NCBI RefSeq assembly: GCF_965363235.1
Contig: NC_134849.1
Coordinates: 52,584,122 to 52,648,121 of the forward strand
Direction: 5' to 3'
From: Mytilus galloprovincialis
Taxonomy: Eukaryota; Mollusca; Bivalvia; Mytilida; Mytilidae
DNA length: 64,000 nucleotides
Part shown: positions 54,015 through 64,000 of the stretch, piece by piece
Layout of the letters: each line of letters begins with the position of its first letter
Numbering within the stretch: the stretch's first letter is position 1
Program-made: the position numbers and the translations under genes
Notes under the pieces: generated by a model
What the model was told of the DNA's origin: nothing
Seen by the model: only the letters and a program-made list of their open reading frames with translations
Databases searched by the model: none

Positions 54015-55455
54015 CTTTTTGGGTCTTTTGGAAAATGTTGTTTGTGCTTCTACAACGAAATTTGTTTTACATGCACACATATAAAAATTGCAGTTTTTAT
54101 CCAACGCAATCATAGGTTTGAACGTAGTTTTCAATTTAGATTTGTATATATACAGGTCCATGTATATATTTGTATATACATGTCCATGTATATATATATA
54201 TGTCAAAATATTCACTTCAAACTATCCTGAACCATGCAGTTATTACAAGACAGCATTACATTTCTATATAATATATAGTCATAATATGCATTAATTAGGG
54301 AATGATGAATTACTGTTAAACTTCAAACCCACTGTTGTTGAACTTTTAAAGAAATATTCGATAGAGAATTGTTGACATTATCTTTTTATATTATATTACT
54401 GTAACTAAACTTCAAAGTGAAATTAATTAACTTGCCATTTTCTTCTTTGAACTGTTTTCCTCCACTGCATAATCAGGTTCTTCACAAAATCACCACAAAA
54501 ACAATATTGTAATAAATTGAAGAGTTATAATAGTAGCACAACTGTGTGTGATTTTCAACATAAATTTATTTTGCTCTACACATTTTATGATGTCCAAGTA
54601 ATGAGGTCATGACATCAATATAAATCCATATAGTAACCAATGAGATAAAAGAGAAATTTATTTAATGTCTTCCTAAAATCTTTGGATAAAAACAGGTCAC
54701 ATTTACTTGTACATATTGTGTGTATGCTGTACTTAAATATAAAAACACAAGTAAATGTTATACATATATATATACTCTCACCACATTCAATGTCATCGAT
54801 TCAATGGACTTAATTAAGTATAATGGGAATAGGTCTATTAGTGTAAATAAAAGTGAAATAATTAGAAGGATTAGAATACACATGCAGTATATGTTCCAAT
54901 GACATACAGGGATAGAATTTTGAGAAAAATTTATTGTAAGTAATAATTTCATACTTAATGCCAATAATTGTTTATTTCTATGTTTTGTGTATGGTCTCCT
55001 TAAAGTTTTATTATGAGGAGGATTAAGGGGGTCGGGCTAATGGGTAATGGGCCCCCCCTTTTAAAAAAAAAATTGTTAGATTAATTTATTTCGGGATCAA
55101 ATCACTGAAGCATGATTTAAGCGGGTCCCTTTTAAAAAATTCTGGATCTGCCACTGCATACCACAGACATATACAGAAATTAAGGATGTTTTATAATTTT
55201 AAAAAATTCTAATATATCTATCAATTAAAAAAATATTTATATTGATATATGCATGCATGCATTAATCTAAATTTAATAATCTGTCACCTAAGGATATTTG
55301 CCTATAGATGTTTTATGTCTCACTGTTGGGCATCTAAGGCTTTCAGTATCTAATTAGAGTTTTGCCCCCAATTTCATGGTCCACTGAACATAATTATAAA
55401 AATGATAGTGCTAGCTATAGTGGGTCATCTGTTTACTATGGAAACATTATTGTTA
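54015..55455. other. No supported gene; dinucleotide and old repeats
   Basis: A TATATA-rich patch with GTCCATGTATAT words lies at about 54140-54210. GGCCCCCCCTTTT and TTCTGGATCTGCCACTG (about 55045-55160) mark an old repeat also seen near 16743. Confidence 0.35.
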
Positions 55456-55510
55456 TTGATTTAAGGTGGTACCTAACACTACAGGGAGATAACTCTGTAA
55501 AGTCAGCTAT

Positions 55511-58033
55511 TGGACTTATCATTTTTTACCTGGGAGGGGGGGGGGGGGGAGCTGGTCATTTTGAAATCAAACATACAAAATTTCTTGATCCCCCCTATTA
55601 TATTTCACTTTTTTTTATTTGATCCCCCCAGTAAAAACATTTTTAAAAAAATGACCCCCCCCCCTATCAAACATGCCAAAATTTTAACATGCAAAACACT
55701 TATCATATTATTTCATGAAAATATTGAAAATGATATATTCTCATTGGATTGAATCAAAAACATATTTGAGGGAAAATTGTCTTGAAATAGGGCACTTCCA
55801 TGAGGCCTCTTCCATGAATATATAAGCATGATAGGTAGCGCAAGCCAGTGCTTTGAGTAATTTTTTTCTGACTTTTTTTTCTAATTTCCTGTATTGTGCT
55901 ATTAAAGAAAACTTGATCCTAAGTAACTCTAAAAGATAACTTTTTGAAACAGTAACAACACATTATTTACTAAATGGAATCTATTATATTGCCTTCTCTT
56001 GAACACTGCTTAAACTTAAGTTTTATGTAAGGCCTTATTGAGTTGCTAAACTTTTATATGGAGATTATAAGTTACTCATTTATTGTCACATTTCATTCAT
56101 ATATGTGTGATAGTACATGTAACATTTTGATTTATTAGCCTAGAAGTACAAATTTTGCGGGAGTAAGAGGTATAAATAAATTAATGGACCCAAAGAGATC
56201 TTGTAATGAAATCAAAAAGTTACATTAGTGGTGTTCATCATCTTAAAATCATTTTGTATTCATACAACTGTTTGTATGCAGATTCTAAGATGAATATTTA
56301 ATCATTTATTGGAGAATTTAAATTACTCTACACATTATTCTTTCATGATGTGGCATACTTTGTGTTTTGGGACAAAATTTTGCACAAATCGCTGTAGATT
56401 TCTCCTTAATTAAGTCTCCCAAACAAAGTTTGGAGACTTATTGTTTTTGCTCAGTTCTTATTATTTCTATTATTCTTCTTTTTCTTTTTCTTTTTCCGCC
56501 ACTTTAAAAAATGAACTTGTCCGCAGCGTTTCTCCAAACACACTTGTCATATTTACTTAGGATTTCATAAAATGTTAGACTAACATGTCTAGGTGAGCCA
56601 TCAATCGTTCCTTTCTGCATTGGGGTCTAATAAGGGTTTTTTTTGGGGGCTGAAAGAAGGGAGGGGTTTACTATAGAACCCTATGGGATTTTATTTTCGA
56701 AAATTTTCAAATGAATATAATTTGAAAACTTTAAGTGATAAACACACACGGTCTTCGGAAATGATCAAGTGACAATAAAACAAATCACCTGAAATAAATG
56801 GGGAATCTCTTGGGGGTCATCCCCACCCCCTTAAATTTGAGAATATGCTATTATCTTGTAAACGGTCCAAATCCCCACCCCTAAACCATATATATTCTTG
56901 AATGAGACGATAAAACAAATTTAATGATGTAAAAGAGAAGTCCCTGGGGGTCGCCCCCACCCCGTTCAATTTGAGAATGTGCTATTATTTTGTAAACGGT
57001 CCAGATCCCCACCCCTAAACCATATATATTTTTGTAGGGGACAATAAAACAAATCGAATGAAATTGAAGGGATGTCCCTGGGGGTCAACCCCACCACATT
57101 CAATTTGAGAATGTGCTATTATCTTGTAAACGGTCCAGATCCCCACCCCTAAACCATATATATTCTTGTAGGGGACAATAAAACTAATGAAAAGAAATCA
57201 AAATGAAGTTTCTAGGGGTCACCCCACCCCGGCCTTGTGTTTGAAAACTTGTAAACGGTCCATATCCCCACCCCTAAACCATGTATATTCTTGTATGGAA
57301 CAATAAAACACATCAACTGAAATATAGGGAGAGTCCATGGGGGTTACCCCTACCCCGCTCAATTTGAGAATGTTCTATTATCTTGTAAACGGTCCAGATC
57401 CCCACCCCTAAACCATATATATTCTTTTAGAGGACAATAAAAGAAATGAAATAAAAGGGAAGTCCCTAGGGGGTCACCCCACCCCCTCTTGTTTGAAAAC
57501 TTGTAAACGGTCAAGATCCCCACCCCTAAACCATATATATTCTTGTATGGGACAATTAAACAAGTCAAATTAATATGGGAGCTTTGTTTGGGAGACTTCG
57601 TAACAGCATCCTGTTACAATTACTTCTTGTTTATACTTAATTTCTCTCAAACTATTAAGCTGATTAAAACAAAATTTGGCAGTTATGCTTGTTAATTTAG
57701 TGATCAAAGTGAGTGAAATACATGTATAACGACTGAATTATTTGGATTATGAAGCACCTACATCACCAAATTCTTGTGGTGTCTTAATTAACTGTATATG
57801 AATGGTGTTAAAAATATATTTCTATTTGACTGTTGCAATGTTCTTCTTGACATGTTCATGATGTTGTTTCTTGAAGTATGTGAAATACTTATTTCCATGT
57901 GTAAAAAATATTGATCCCCCCACCTTGAATTTATAAAAAAATTTGAACCCCCCTTTTCCACACACAGAAAAAAACTTGATCCCCCCTGTATTTTGACCAC
58001 CCTACCCTCCCAGATAAATAATGATAAGTCCCT
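55511..58033. mobile_element. TIR element inserted in the TTAA MITE (middle level)
   Basis: The left end is GGACTTATCATTTTTTACCT + GGGAGGG with a G run; the right end is CCCTCCCAGATAAATAATGA + TAAGTCCC, nearly its complement. C-rich phrases (CTTGATCCCCCC, TGACCCCCCCC) occur just inside both ends. The interior has no recognisable coding region. It is itself interrupted by the element at 56410-57625. Target-site repeats are not clear by eye. Confidence 0.7.
56410..57625 (+). mobile_element. GTCTCCCAAAC module-array element (inner level)
   Basis: It opens GTCTCCCAAACAAAGTTTGG + AGACTTATTG, itself a hairpin, then TTCTTCTTTTTCTTTTTCTT and related sequence. Six modules follow, anchored by CCCCTAAACCATATATATTC at about 56878, 57013, 57147, 57272, 57406 and 57524 (periods 118-135 bp). 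It ends GGAGCTTTGTTTGGGAGACT + TCGTAACAGCATCCTGTTAC + AATTACTTCTTGTTT. The small minus-strand frame is a by-product. A reverse copy is at 37507-38780. Confidence 0.88.
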
Positions 58034-58637
58034 TTAAAAAAAGTGTTATAATTACGTTGTGTTGTCAAAAGAATACTAAGCTTCTTAATGATCAAAATTA
58101 GTGTTAAATGTCAAACTGCTATATAACCAGTGTAATTTTTCTGGCAAAACGGTTGGTTCAAAATTTTTGAATTTTTTATATTTTTGTTAAATACTTTGAC
58201 CAAATTTTATGAAAAGACCAAATTTTATGAAAATTAAACGAGCTAAATAATTTTTAGTAAAAGTGTTGGGTACCACCTTAAATGATCTTAAATTCAAAGT
58301 ATTATAAGAATTAAGTTTCTGAATTTCACGAGTTGATAATTGCCTACAATTTAAAATTCAAGAATTTTGCATACAAGTATGCCACTTGAAAGTATATTGT
58401 ATTTGACCTGGATGAGAGTTTAGATGAGGTTTACAAAATAGAGAATAACAGGCAAAATGTACAGAATGAAGGAAAAAAAAAATAAATAGGGAAAAGAAGG
58501 AAAACTAAAACTAAATAAATATTAGAGAATAAGTGCTGAAATGAAATTTATGTAAAGAATAGAGATTAAAGAAAAACAATCTAATATACGTATATATTAA
58601 AGAATAAAGATACATGTAAAAATTGTATACAATAACA

Positions 58638-58781
58638 GGCCCGTAGCCAGGAATTTCCAATGGGGGGTTATTTGGACTCATGAACTCAACTTTAACAGTC
58701 ACAATTTGAACAGAACTTTGACTTTAACAGTGCTTATTTGGTTTCAAGGGGGGTTCATCTGAACCCCCCTGGCTACGGGTA
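58638..58781. mobile_element. Small TIR element GGCCCGTAGCCAGG
   Basis: It starts GCCCGTAGCCAGGAATTTCC with a G run and ends CCCCCCTGGCTACGGG, the complement. TTTAACAGT words repeat inside. It is about 144 bp and non-coding; similar ends are widespread in marine invertebrates. Confidence 0.75.
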
Positions 58782-59058
58782 TGCATAACCCTTATCTAGA
58801 CCTTAATAAATCAAGCCATATTAACACATAAATGACAAATACTCTGATAATTGTGTTTAGGTCAGACAGGAATTTGTCTGCAAAAGACTCATAAGTAACT
58901 CGATTGATCTCCAATAAAAAAAAAAATTAAAGGCCAAATAATTTACAAAATTAAAAACTTTGTCTTTGATAATCAAGAGAAAAACTGAGAAAGACTGAGA
59001 AAGACATGATTCATACATAAAATACAAAACTTAGAACCTCAAATTAAAAAATTGGAAA

Positions 59059-59783
59059 CAGTCAGGGGCATTACTTAAACAAGTAATATTTTTAAGTTAC
59101 TTATATATTTAAGTAATTTTTGTTTTTGAAAATAATAAAATTACGTAATAGAGTGATTTTAAATTCTAATAGAAGCATAGATTAAATGTAGTTTGAATAA
59201 GTTATTGTATCATTTTCTATCCAAAAAAAAAATTTATAAGATTTTAGAAGGAGTATGGAGATAAAGGTTTAAATTAAAAATAATGACAAATTACTTGAAT
59301 ACGGTAAGTTGTTTTATACATTTTTGAAAAAAATATAGTAATAACACTTATTTAAGGAACACATCATGTAGTTGATTTGGGTTAGCAGTTAAAAAGAACT
59401 TGAAATCTTAATTAATTCACAAGTATGTATCTATTTATATCAGTCATTGTGTCAGTCTATCTTCAAGATTTTGGAGGAAAATGATAATTTAATAGTCCCA
59501 AGAGACCAACTTTGACCCAGAAGCATCCATGGGTATGAAAGATAAGTGATAATTGTGTGTCAGTATGTTAATTAGTGTTTCAGAAGGATTATATTTCATG
59601 GGGAAAAATAACCAGATGACTGTAAAAATGTGTTAAAGCTAGTAAAATCTGCATTATTGGACATCTATAAAAATAATATTTAGAAAAGTTACATATATAA
59701 GTAATATTTAAAATAGCCTCGTTTTCAACATAACTTGTATAGGTAATTTTAATTGTTACTTGTTTAAGTAATGCCCCTGACTG
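59059..59783. mobile_element. TIR element CAGTCAGGGG, family member 2 (725 bp)
   Basis: The left end is CAGTCAGGGGCATTACTTAA + ACAAGTAA; the right end is TTACTTGTTTAAGTAATGCC + CCTGACTG. It shares its first ten bases, size, and TAAACAAGT-like subterminal words with 44078-44850, but the rest differs. No clear target duplication is visible. Confidence 0.82.
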
Positions 59784-60097
59784 ATAAATGAAACTGGTTA
59801 ATGTTATAATAGAGCAAAAAAGTTAGATTGTGTGTACAGTACATTATTAGACTTGCTACATGTTCCTTCCTAATTATTTTTTTTTCAATTTTGCCCCTTT
59901 AACATTTCACTGCTATAACTAGGAGATTACCATTATACTGACATCTGCAGGGGCAATCTGTAGACAGGCAGTTATCAGCAAACATATGAATTAGTAAAAA
60001 AAAAAAAAAGATAGGGAATTGTAGCAAGTCTAAGTACATTATATAAACACTGTTTTAGAGATGAATTTTATTTCATTTATTTTCAAAGAATTAATAC

Positions 60098-60195
60098 AGA
60101 CCCATTGCATGGTGGCCTTTGGCTTTTGTCTGCTCTATGGTCGGGTTGTTGTCGCTTTGACACATTCCCCATTTCCTTTTACAATTTTATCATTA
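60098..60195 (+). repeat. Mussel dispersed repeat M2, tail (first of inverted pair)
   Basis: GGCCTTTGGCTTTTGTCTGC, TCGGGTTGTTGTCGCTTTGA and CACATTCCCCATTTCC. It faces the next copy tail to tail with about 27 bp between. Confidence 0.8.
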
Positions 60196-60221
60196 TAGAA
60201 AGAGGACAATAATATACATAA

Positions 60222-60490
60222 AATTAAGAATTGAAATGGGAAATGTATCAAAGACACAACAACCGGACCATAGAACAAACAACAGCAGAAGGTCACCAAC
60301 AGGTCTTCAATGCAGTGAGAAATTCCCACACTCAGAGGTGTTCTTCAGCTGGCCCCTAAACAATATATATACTAGTTTAGTGACAATTAATGAACACCAT
60401 ATTAAACTCCAAATTGTACACAAGAAACTAAAATTAAAAATAATACAAGACTACATGTAACAAAGACCAGAGGCTCCTGACTTGGGACTT
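60222..60490 (-). repeat. Mussel dispersed repeat M2, longer copy (second of inverted pair)
   Basis: GAATTGAAATGGGAAATGTA, ACACAACAACCGGACCATAG, CAGCAGAAGGTCACCAACAG, CCAAATTGTACACAAGAAAC and CCAGAGGCTCCTGACTTGGG retrace the 20635 copy in complement. Confidence 0.82.
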
Positions 60491-60635
60491 GGGGACTCTT
60501 GTATGCATACATATATTTTGTCAATCAACCATTATAGAATCCTGGCACTTACATTAACAGAGTGCTTCAATATATATGTAATACCCAACTTATGATTTTT
60601 TTTTCTGTTTGTCAAAAGTTTTTTTTTCTTTTTAG

Positions 60636-61345
60636 CTCACCTGACCTAAGAAAGAGGCCATCTGAGCTTTTGTCATCCCTTGGCATTAATTGTTGAATCA
60701 TCCATTGTCTGGTGTACACTTTTTCATAGATCTTAATTCTCTTCTGAAACTACTGAATTAATTCATTTTAACCAAACTTAGGCTAAATGAGTATATATTT
60801 TGTAATAATTAGCTCACAGGGATCCTTCAAGGGCCCCATGTGAGCTTATGCCATCACTTGGAATCTGTCTTCGTAAACTATTTAAAAAATCTTCTCCTCT
60901 GAAACTACTTTAAACTTCAAACTTTAACTAAATGTTCCTTAGGGTATCAAGTTTATAAATTGTATCCGAAGTTTTGATCCATCAACAAACATGGCTACCA
61001 TGGCTAAAAATAGAACATAGGGGTCAAATGCAGTTTTTGGCTTATATCTCAAAATCTGAAGCTTTTAGAGCAAATCTGACATTGGGTAAAATCGTTCAAT
61101 TGGTCAAGGTCTATCAGCCCTGAAATTTTCAGACGAATCAAACATTCAATTGTTGGGTTGCTGCCACTGAAATTGGTAGTTATAACAAAATTTTGCAGTT
61201 TTTTGTTTTTATCTTGAATATTATTATAGATAGATGTAAACTGTATAAGCAGCAATAATGATCTACAAAAAAGTTGATATGACCAAAAAAGTCAATTGAC
61301 TCCTTAAGGAGTTATTGCCCTTTAAAGTTAAATGTTAGAAGGAAC
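60636..61345 (-). repeat. AGCTCACCTG element, reverse copy
   Basis: It starts TTTAGCTCACCTGACCTAAG and AAAGAGGCCATCTGAGCTTT, with a second AGCTCACAGGGATCC start at about 60811. GTTGGGTTGCTGCCACTGAA, GAATATTATTATAGATAGAT and GCAGCAATAATGATCTAC match 45500-46440 in complement. Two starts suggest two overlapping or nested fragments. Confidence 0.65.
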
Positions 61346-61349
61346 TTTT

Positions 61350-62020
61350 TAGTTCATACTAATTATTTTATAGCTGTTTAACTAATTCATCAATGTTTCT
61401 ATTTCTTTTGAATCCTATTGATAGGTTTTTATTGATTTTGTCACCAATTGTAGAATCTGTTTTGATAAGATTCCGGTATTTCCTGAATACTGTTCGAAGT
61501 TTTCTGCTGAAGAATTCGAATTATTATTCGTACCGATTGATATATTGTATCTATTTTCAACTTTGTTCTTTTTCTAGACATAAATTCATAGAAATTGATC
61601 CAATATCCACCTATTTAAATAAGGTGAAAATCATAACTCTGTCCTGATTTCATAGACAGAATTTCATAGAAATTAATATCCATTAGTGCAAATCACAATT
61701 TAAAATTAATGTGGCTTTAAGCAGTTCATGTGTAAAAAAAAAAATGCTTAGGATGTTACTGTGGATTCATTTATTTTCATGGGTATCAATTAAAGATTAA
61801 AGAAATTTTTGTATATTTCGCCGATATTTGTTTTTTTGGTTTTGTCAAAGTATTTTTACAACCCGATGGCAAATTTTTAATTCATTTAACATTTAAATTC
61901 GTGGTTCAGCTGTTTCCACCAAAACGCCAAAACTGGTATCCCATGAATAATAATGAATCCACAGTAAATATTTTCAGCATGAATGATGAAGTTTTACATG
62001 TTTTATGCCATTCTGTTCTT
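61350..62020. other. No supported gene; paired TTCATGGGTATCAA phrase
   Basis: GTGGATTCATTTATTTTCAT + GGGTATC (about 61762) and CCCATGAATAATAATGAATC + CACAG (about 61940) are complementary. They may be the ends of a ~190-bp TIR element (about 61758-61965), with TACTGTGGATTCATT as its outermost bases. Confidence 0.45.
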
Positions 62021-62137
62021 ATTTCAGATTGACATATCCATAGGACATGCAGTTACCCTAGACCATGTAGACAAACAGGAAGAGAAAGGTCTCTGATTCA
62101 GTTCTCTGTGAAGTTCAAGGTCTTTCTTAGTCTAAAT

Positions 62138-62154
62138 ATGGGAAGATGTGAAAG
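62138..62154 (+). CDS. Putative first coding exon of a small gene
   Basis: The whole exon would be 62028-62154, between a very good acceptor (TTGTTCTTATTTCAG) and a very good donor (GTGAAAG|gtaagt). An ATG at 62138 opens ATGGGAAGATGTGAAAG, leaving two bases that join in frame with the exon at 63749 (AG+G). The 5' part would be untranslated. The splice sites are among the best in the window, but the coding potential is modest, so a spliced non-coding RNA is an alternative. Confidence 0.35.
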
Positions 62155-62424
62155 GTAAGTTTGAAAGTTTGCAAGTGTGCAAAAATATGTTATTTCTAAC
62201 AAAATGTGCTGTTTCACAAATAAAATACTCTGTGTCTTAGACACTTATGTAGCAATTGCAATAAGGCCACTATATTGGTGTATGAAATGATTGTAAGCTG
62301 TATTTGCCTGACCGGTTAAACTCACCCATGCCTTCATTTTCATGCATGGATCATTTATGGATCAAGTTTATCTGATAATTGAAAATAGCGTCAAATTTTC
62401 AGACAAGTAAAGCTGGCTTAAATG

Positions 62425-62495
62425 TTAATTTCTGTCATTTGGGCTCTTGCCGAGAGTTGTCTCATTGGCAATTATACCACATCTACTTTTTTAAT
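62425..62495 (+). repeat. Mussel dispersed repeat M1, 3' tail
   Basis: TTAATTTCTGTCATTTGGGC, TTGCCGAGAGTTGTCTCATT and GGCAATTATACCACATCTAC. Confidence 0.75.
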
Positions 62496-62629
62496 TGACA
62501 TTTGAATGTTGCATTTTATATATATATATACATATTACAATCACACAATAGCTGGCCAATTGTTAATAAGCATCCATGTTCACAAATAACTTCATTTGTG
62601 CAATTAAGGGACATGCTAAGGAAGACCTT

Positions 62630-63512
62630 TTTTTATGCCCCTGCAGTAGTTTTACCCTTGACCGTCTGTATGTACGTCCTTCCATACCTCCCAAAGTTTG
62701 TTATCGTTTCCTAACTTCAGTTTGCCTCAACCAAATGTTATGAAACTGATACACAATGCTTATTACCACAAAACACAGATCAAGTTTGAATTTTGGTTGC
62801 ATCATGTACTTTAACCGTTCAAGAGTTATGCCTCTTTACAAAAAAAATTGCTGAATTTTTCTATTCGTTTTCTAACTTTAGTTTGCCTCTGAACCAAATG
62901 CTATGAAACTAATACACAGCAATGTTTATTTCCACAAAATACAGATCAAGTATGAATTAAGGGACAGGGTCACTTACCTGTTGTTCGGTTATGCCCCTTA
63001 ACAAATGAAAAAAGATGCTTATATTTGTAGTTTCCATTCTCTAACATTGGTTTGCCTCAACTAAATGCAATGAAACTTATACACAATGCTTGTTACCACA
63101 AAATACAGATCAAGTTTGAATTTTATGGGGGTCACTTTAACTTTTCTAGAATTATGCCTCTTCACAAATTGAATGATTGCTGAAATTTTCATTTCCATTC
63201 ATTAACTTTAGCTTGCCTCAACCAAATGCTATATGATATTTTAAACAATACTTATTACCACAAAATACAGATCAAGTTTGAATTTTGAGGTTGTCACTAA
63301 ATTTTCTAGAGTTATGCCCCTTTGAAAATGGAAAAATTGCTGAATTTTTGTTTCCAATCTCTAAATTAATTTTGCATAAACCAAGTTTTATGGAACTTAT
63401 ATACACAATACCTATTACCACTAAATCAGATCAAGTGTTTTTGGTAGAGTCACTTTTACTGTTCTTCAGTTATGTCCTTTTATAACTTTATATGATATAT
63501 ATGCAAGCGGGG
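62630..63512 (+). mobile_element. TATGCCCCTGCAG module-array element
   Basis: It opens TTTTTTATGCCCCTGCAGTA and TGTACGTCCTTCC. Five modules anchored by TTTGCCTC.ACCAAATG lie at about 62721, 62883, 63050, 63217 and 63372 (periods 155-167 bp), each with ACCACAAAATACAGATCAAG and GTTATGCC. It ends ATGCAAGCGGGGGCATCA, complementary in part to the start (TGCCCC / GGGGCA). If the 62028-63959 gene model is right, this element is in its intron. Confidence 0.8.
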
Positions 63513-63748
63513 GCATCAACTGTGATCCATTGATACATTCCCCATTTAATTTTTTGTTTAACATCGATTTTTTTTGGGGTGTCCAAGCCGATAAATTAGA
63601 GTTGAAAGGGCAATCAAAACGCATCTTTTTTGTTGTTAGCCCTATTGAAAACTATTGTACAGCATTTTGTACAGAGAGGGAAACTTTGTATAGTAAAAAT
63701 GATCAACACCATAAGATCTACTAATAAGTCACATCCTTTTCTTTGTAG

Positions 63749-63959
63749 GATACATAGAAATCTTGAAGGACAAATTGGTGCGAGTCTTAAAAGGCACAGA
63801 TTTGAAGATAAACAAGAGAAAAAGAATGACAAACATGGTTTAAAGGACTGCAGACTTCCTGATATCTATCGAACTGTTCTTTTTGACATAAATGTAATAA
63901 TGCAATATCAACTTATTTGTATAGGCATACATCCTGTGAATCTTGTTGGTGCCTTTTAA
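63749..63959 (+). CDS. Putative second exon of the small gene
   Basis: The acceptor is CATCCTTTTCTTTGTAG. In frame with 62138-62154 the product would be 75 aa: MGRCERIHRNLEGQIG, then a Lys/His/Arg-rich stretch (about residues 18-38), then a more hydrophobic C-terminus ending PVNLVGAF. The stop is at 63957-63959. I do not recognise any family. An alternative frame of the same exon (EILKDKLVRVLKGTDLKINK) is also open for about 30 codons. The phase match supports splicing; protein coding is unproven. Confidence 0.33.
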
Positions 63960-64000
63960 GCTCCTTAAATGCAATCACTATTAAGTAAAAATTATCATGA

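Larger units (their letters stand above)
55465..58277. mobile_element. TTAA-flanked MITE, second copy, split (outer level)
   Basis: The left piece (55465-55510: GGTGGTACCTAACACTACAG, GGAGATAACTCTG) and the right piece (about 58035-58277: GTGTTATAATTACG ... AAGTGTTGGGTACCACC) together correspond to the 273-bp element at 24243-24515 in complement. TTAA flanks both (55461-55464; 58278-58281). About 2.5 kb of later insertion lies between. Confidence 0.85.

Noticed and set aside
1-64000. Retrovirus-like or other capsid/envelope-bearing virus-like element
   Set aside because: No gag, protease, integrase or envelope-like frames and no long terminal repeats were recognised anywhere in the window.

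Overview
The window is AT-rich, intron- and repeat-laden animal nuclear DNA, almost certainly from a marine mussel (Mytilus-like bivalve). The reasons are a spliced eukaryotic gene and dozens of copies of repeats I recognise from mussel genomes: the dispersed repeat ending ATACCACATCTTC, the one ending in GACACATTCCCCATTTCC, AGCTCACCTG elements, GTCGAGCCTGCAAC elements, CGTCAAAATTTTGACG elements, and a Penelope-like reverse transcriptase tail. No operons, bacterial genes, rRNA genes or intact tRNA genes were seen.

Genes. One gene is clear. A three-exon CAP-superfamily gene (GAPR-1/GLIPR2-like, 209 aa) lies on the + strand at 3939-13245. It has a Met-Gly-Cys acylation signal, a disordered linker and all four CAP cavity residues. 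Its first intron (about 5.1 kb) holds a 430-bp satellite with a two-unit higher-order repeat; its second intron (about 3.6 kb) holds mussel repeats and a TTAA-flanked element. Weaker gene evidence: minus-strand exons at 566-635 and 822-1106, minus-strand 3' exons at 37054-37118 and 34260-34319, and a small + strand two-exon transcript model at 62138-63959.

Layout. 1-3.3 kb: possible minus-strand exons and old repeats. 3.9-13.2 kb: the CAP gene. 13.6-24.5 kb: MITE-like elements with terminal inverted repeats (poly-G/GGCAGGA family, CTCATTGGG family, TTAA family) and mussel dispersed repeats. 24.7-28.9 kb: a tandem segmental duplication, one copy of which contains a 54-bp satellite expanded to about 17 units. 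30.3-31.3 kb: Penelope-like remnant. 32.67-33.12 kb: seven 20-bp palindromes of the TTTCGGGA/TCCCGAAA type, 63-89 bp apart, with intervals that look unrelated to one another. 34.9-46.4 kb: dense, mutually nested elements, including an inverted pair of 1.1-kb arms. 47.2-49.7 kb: two long palindromes and a polypurine MITE. 50.5-63.5 kb: more module-array elements, including a three-level nest at 55.46-58.28 kb.

Most of the window is therefore a record of small non-autonomous elements inserting into one another around one conserved cytosolic-face membrane protein gene. Boundaries of repeats are approximate (about +/-10-30 bp) unless a target-site duplication is described. All family assignments are from memory and reading by eye, not from database searches.
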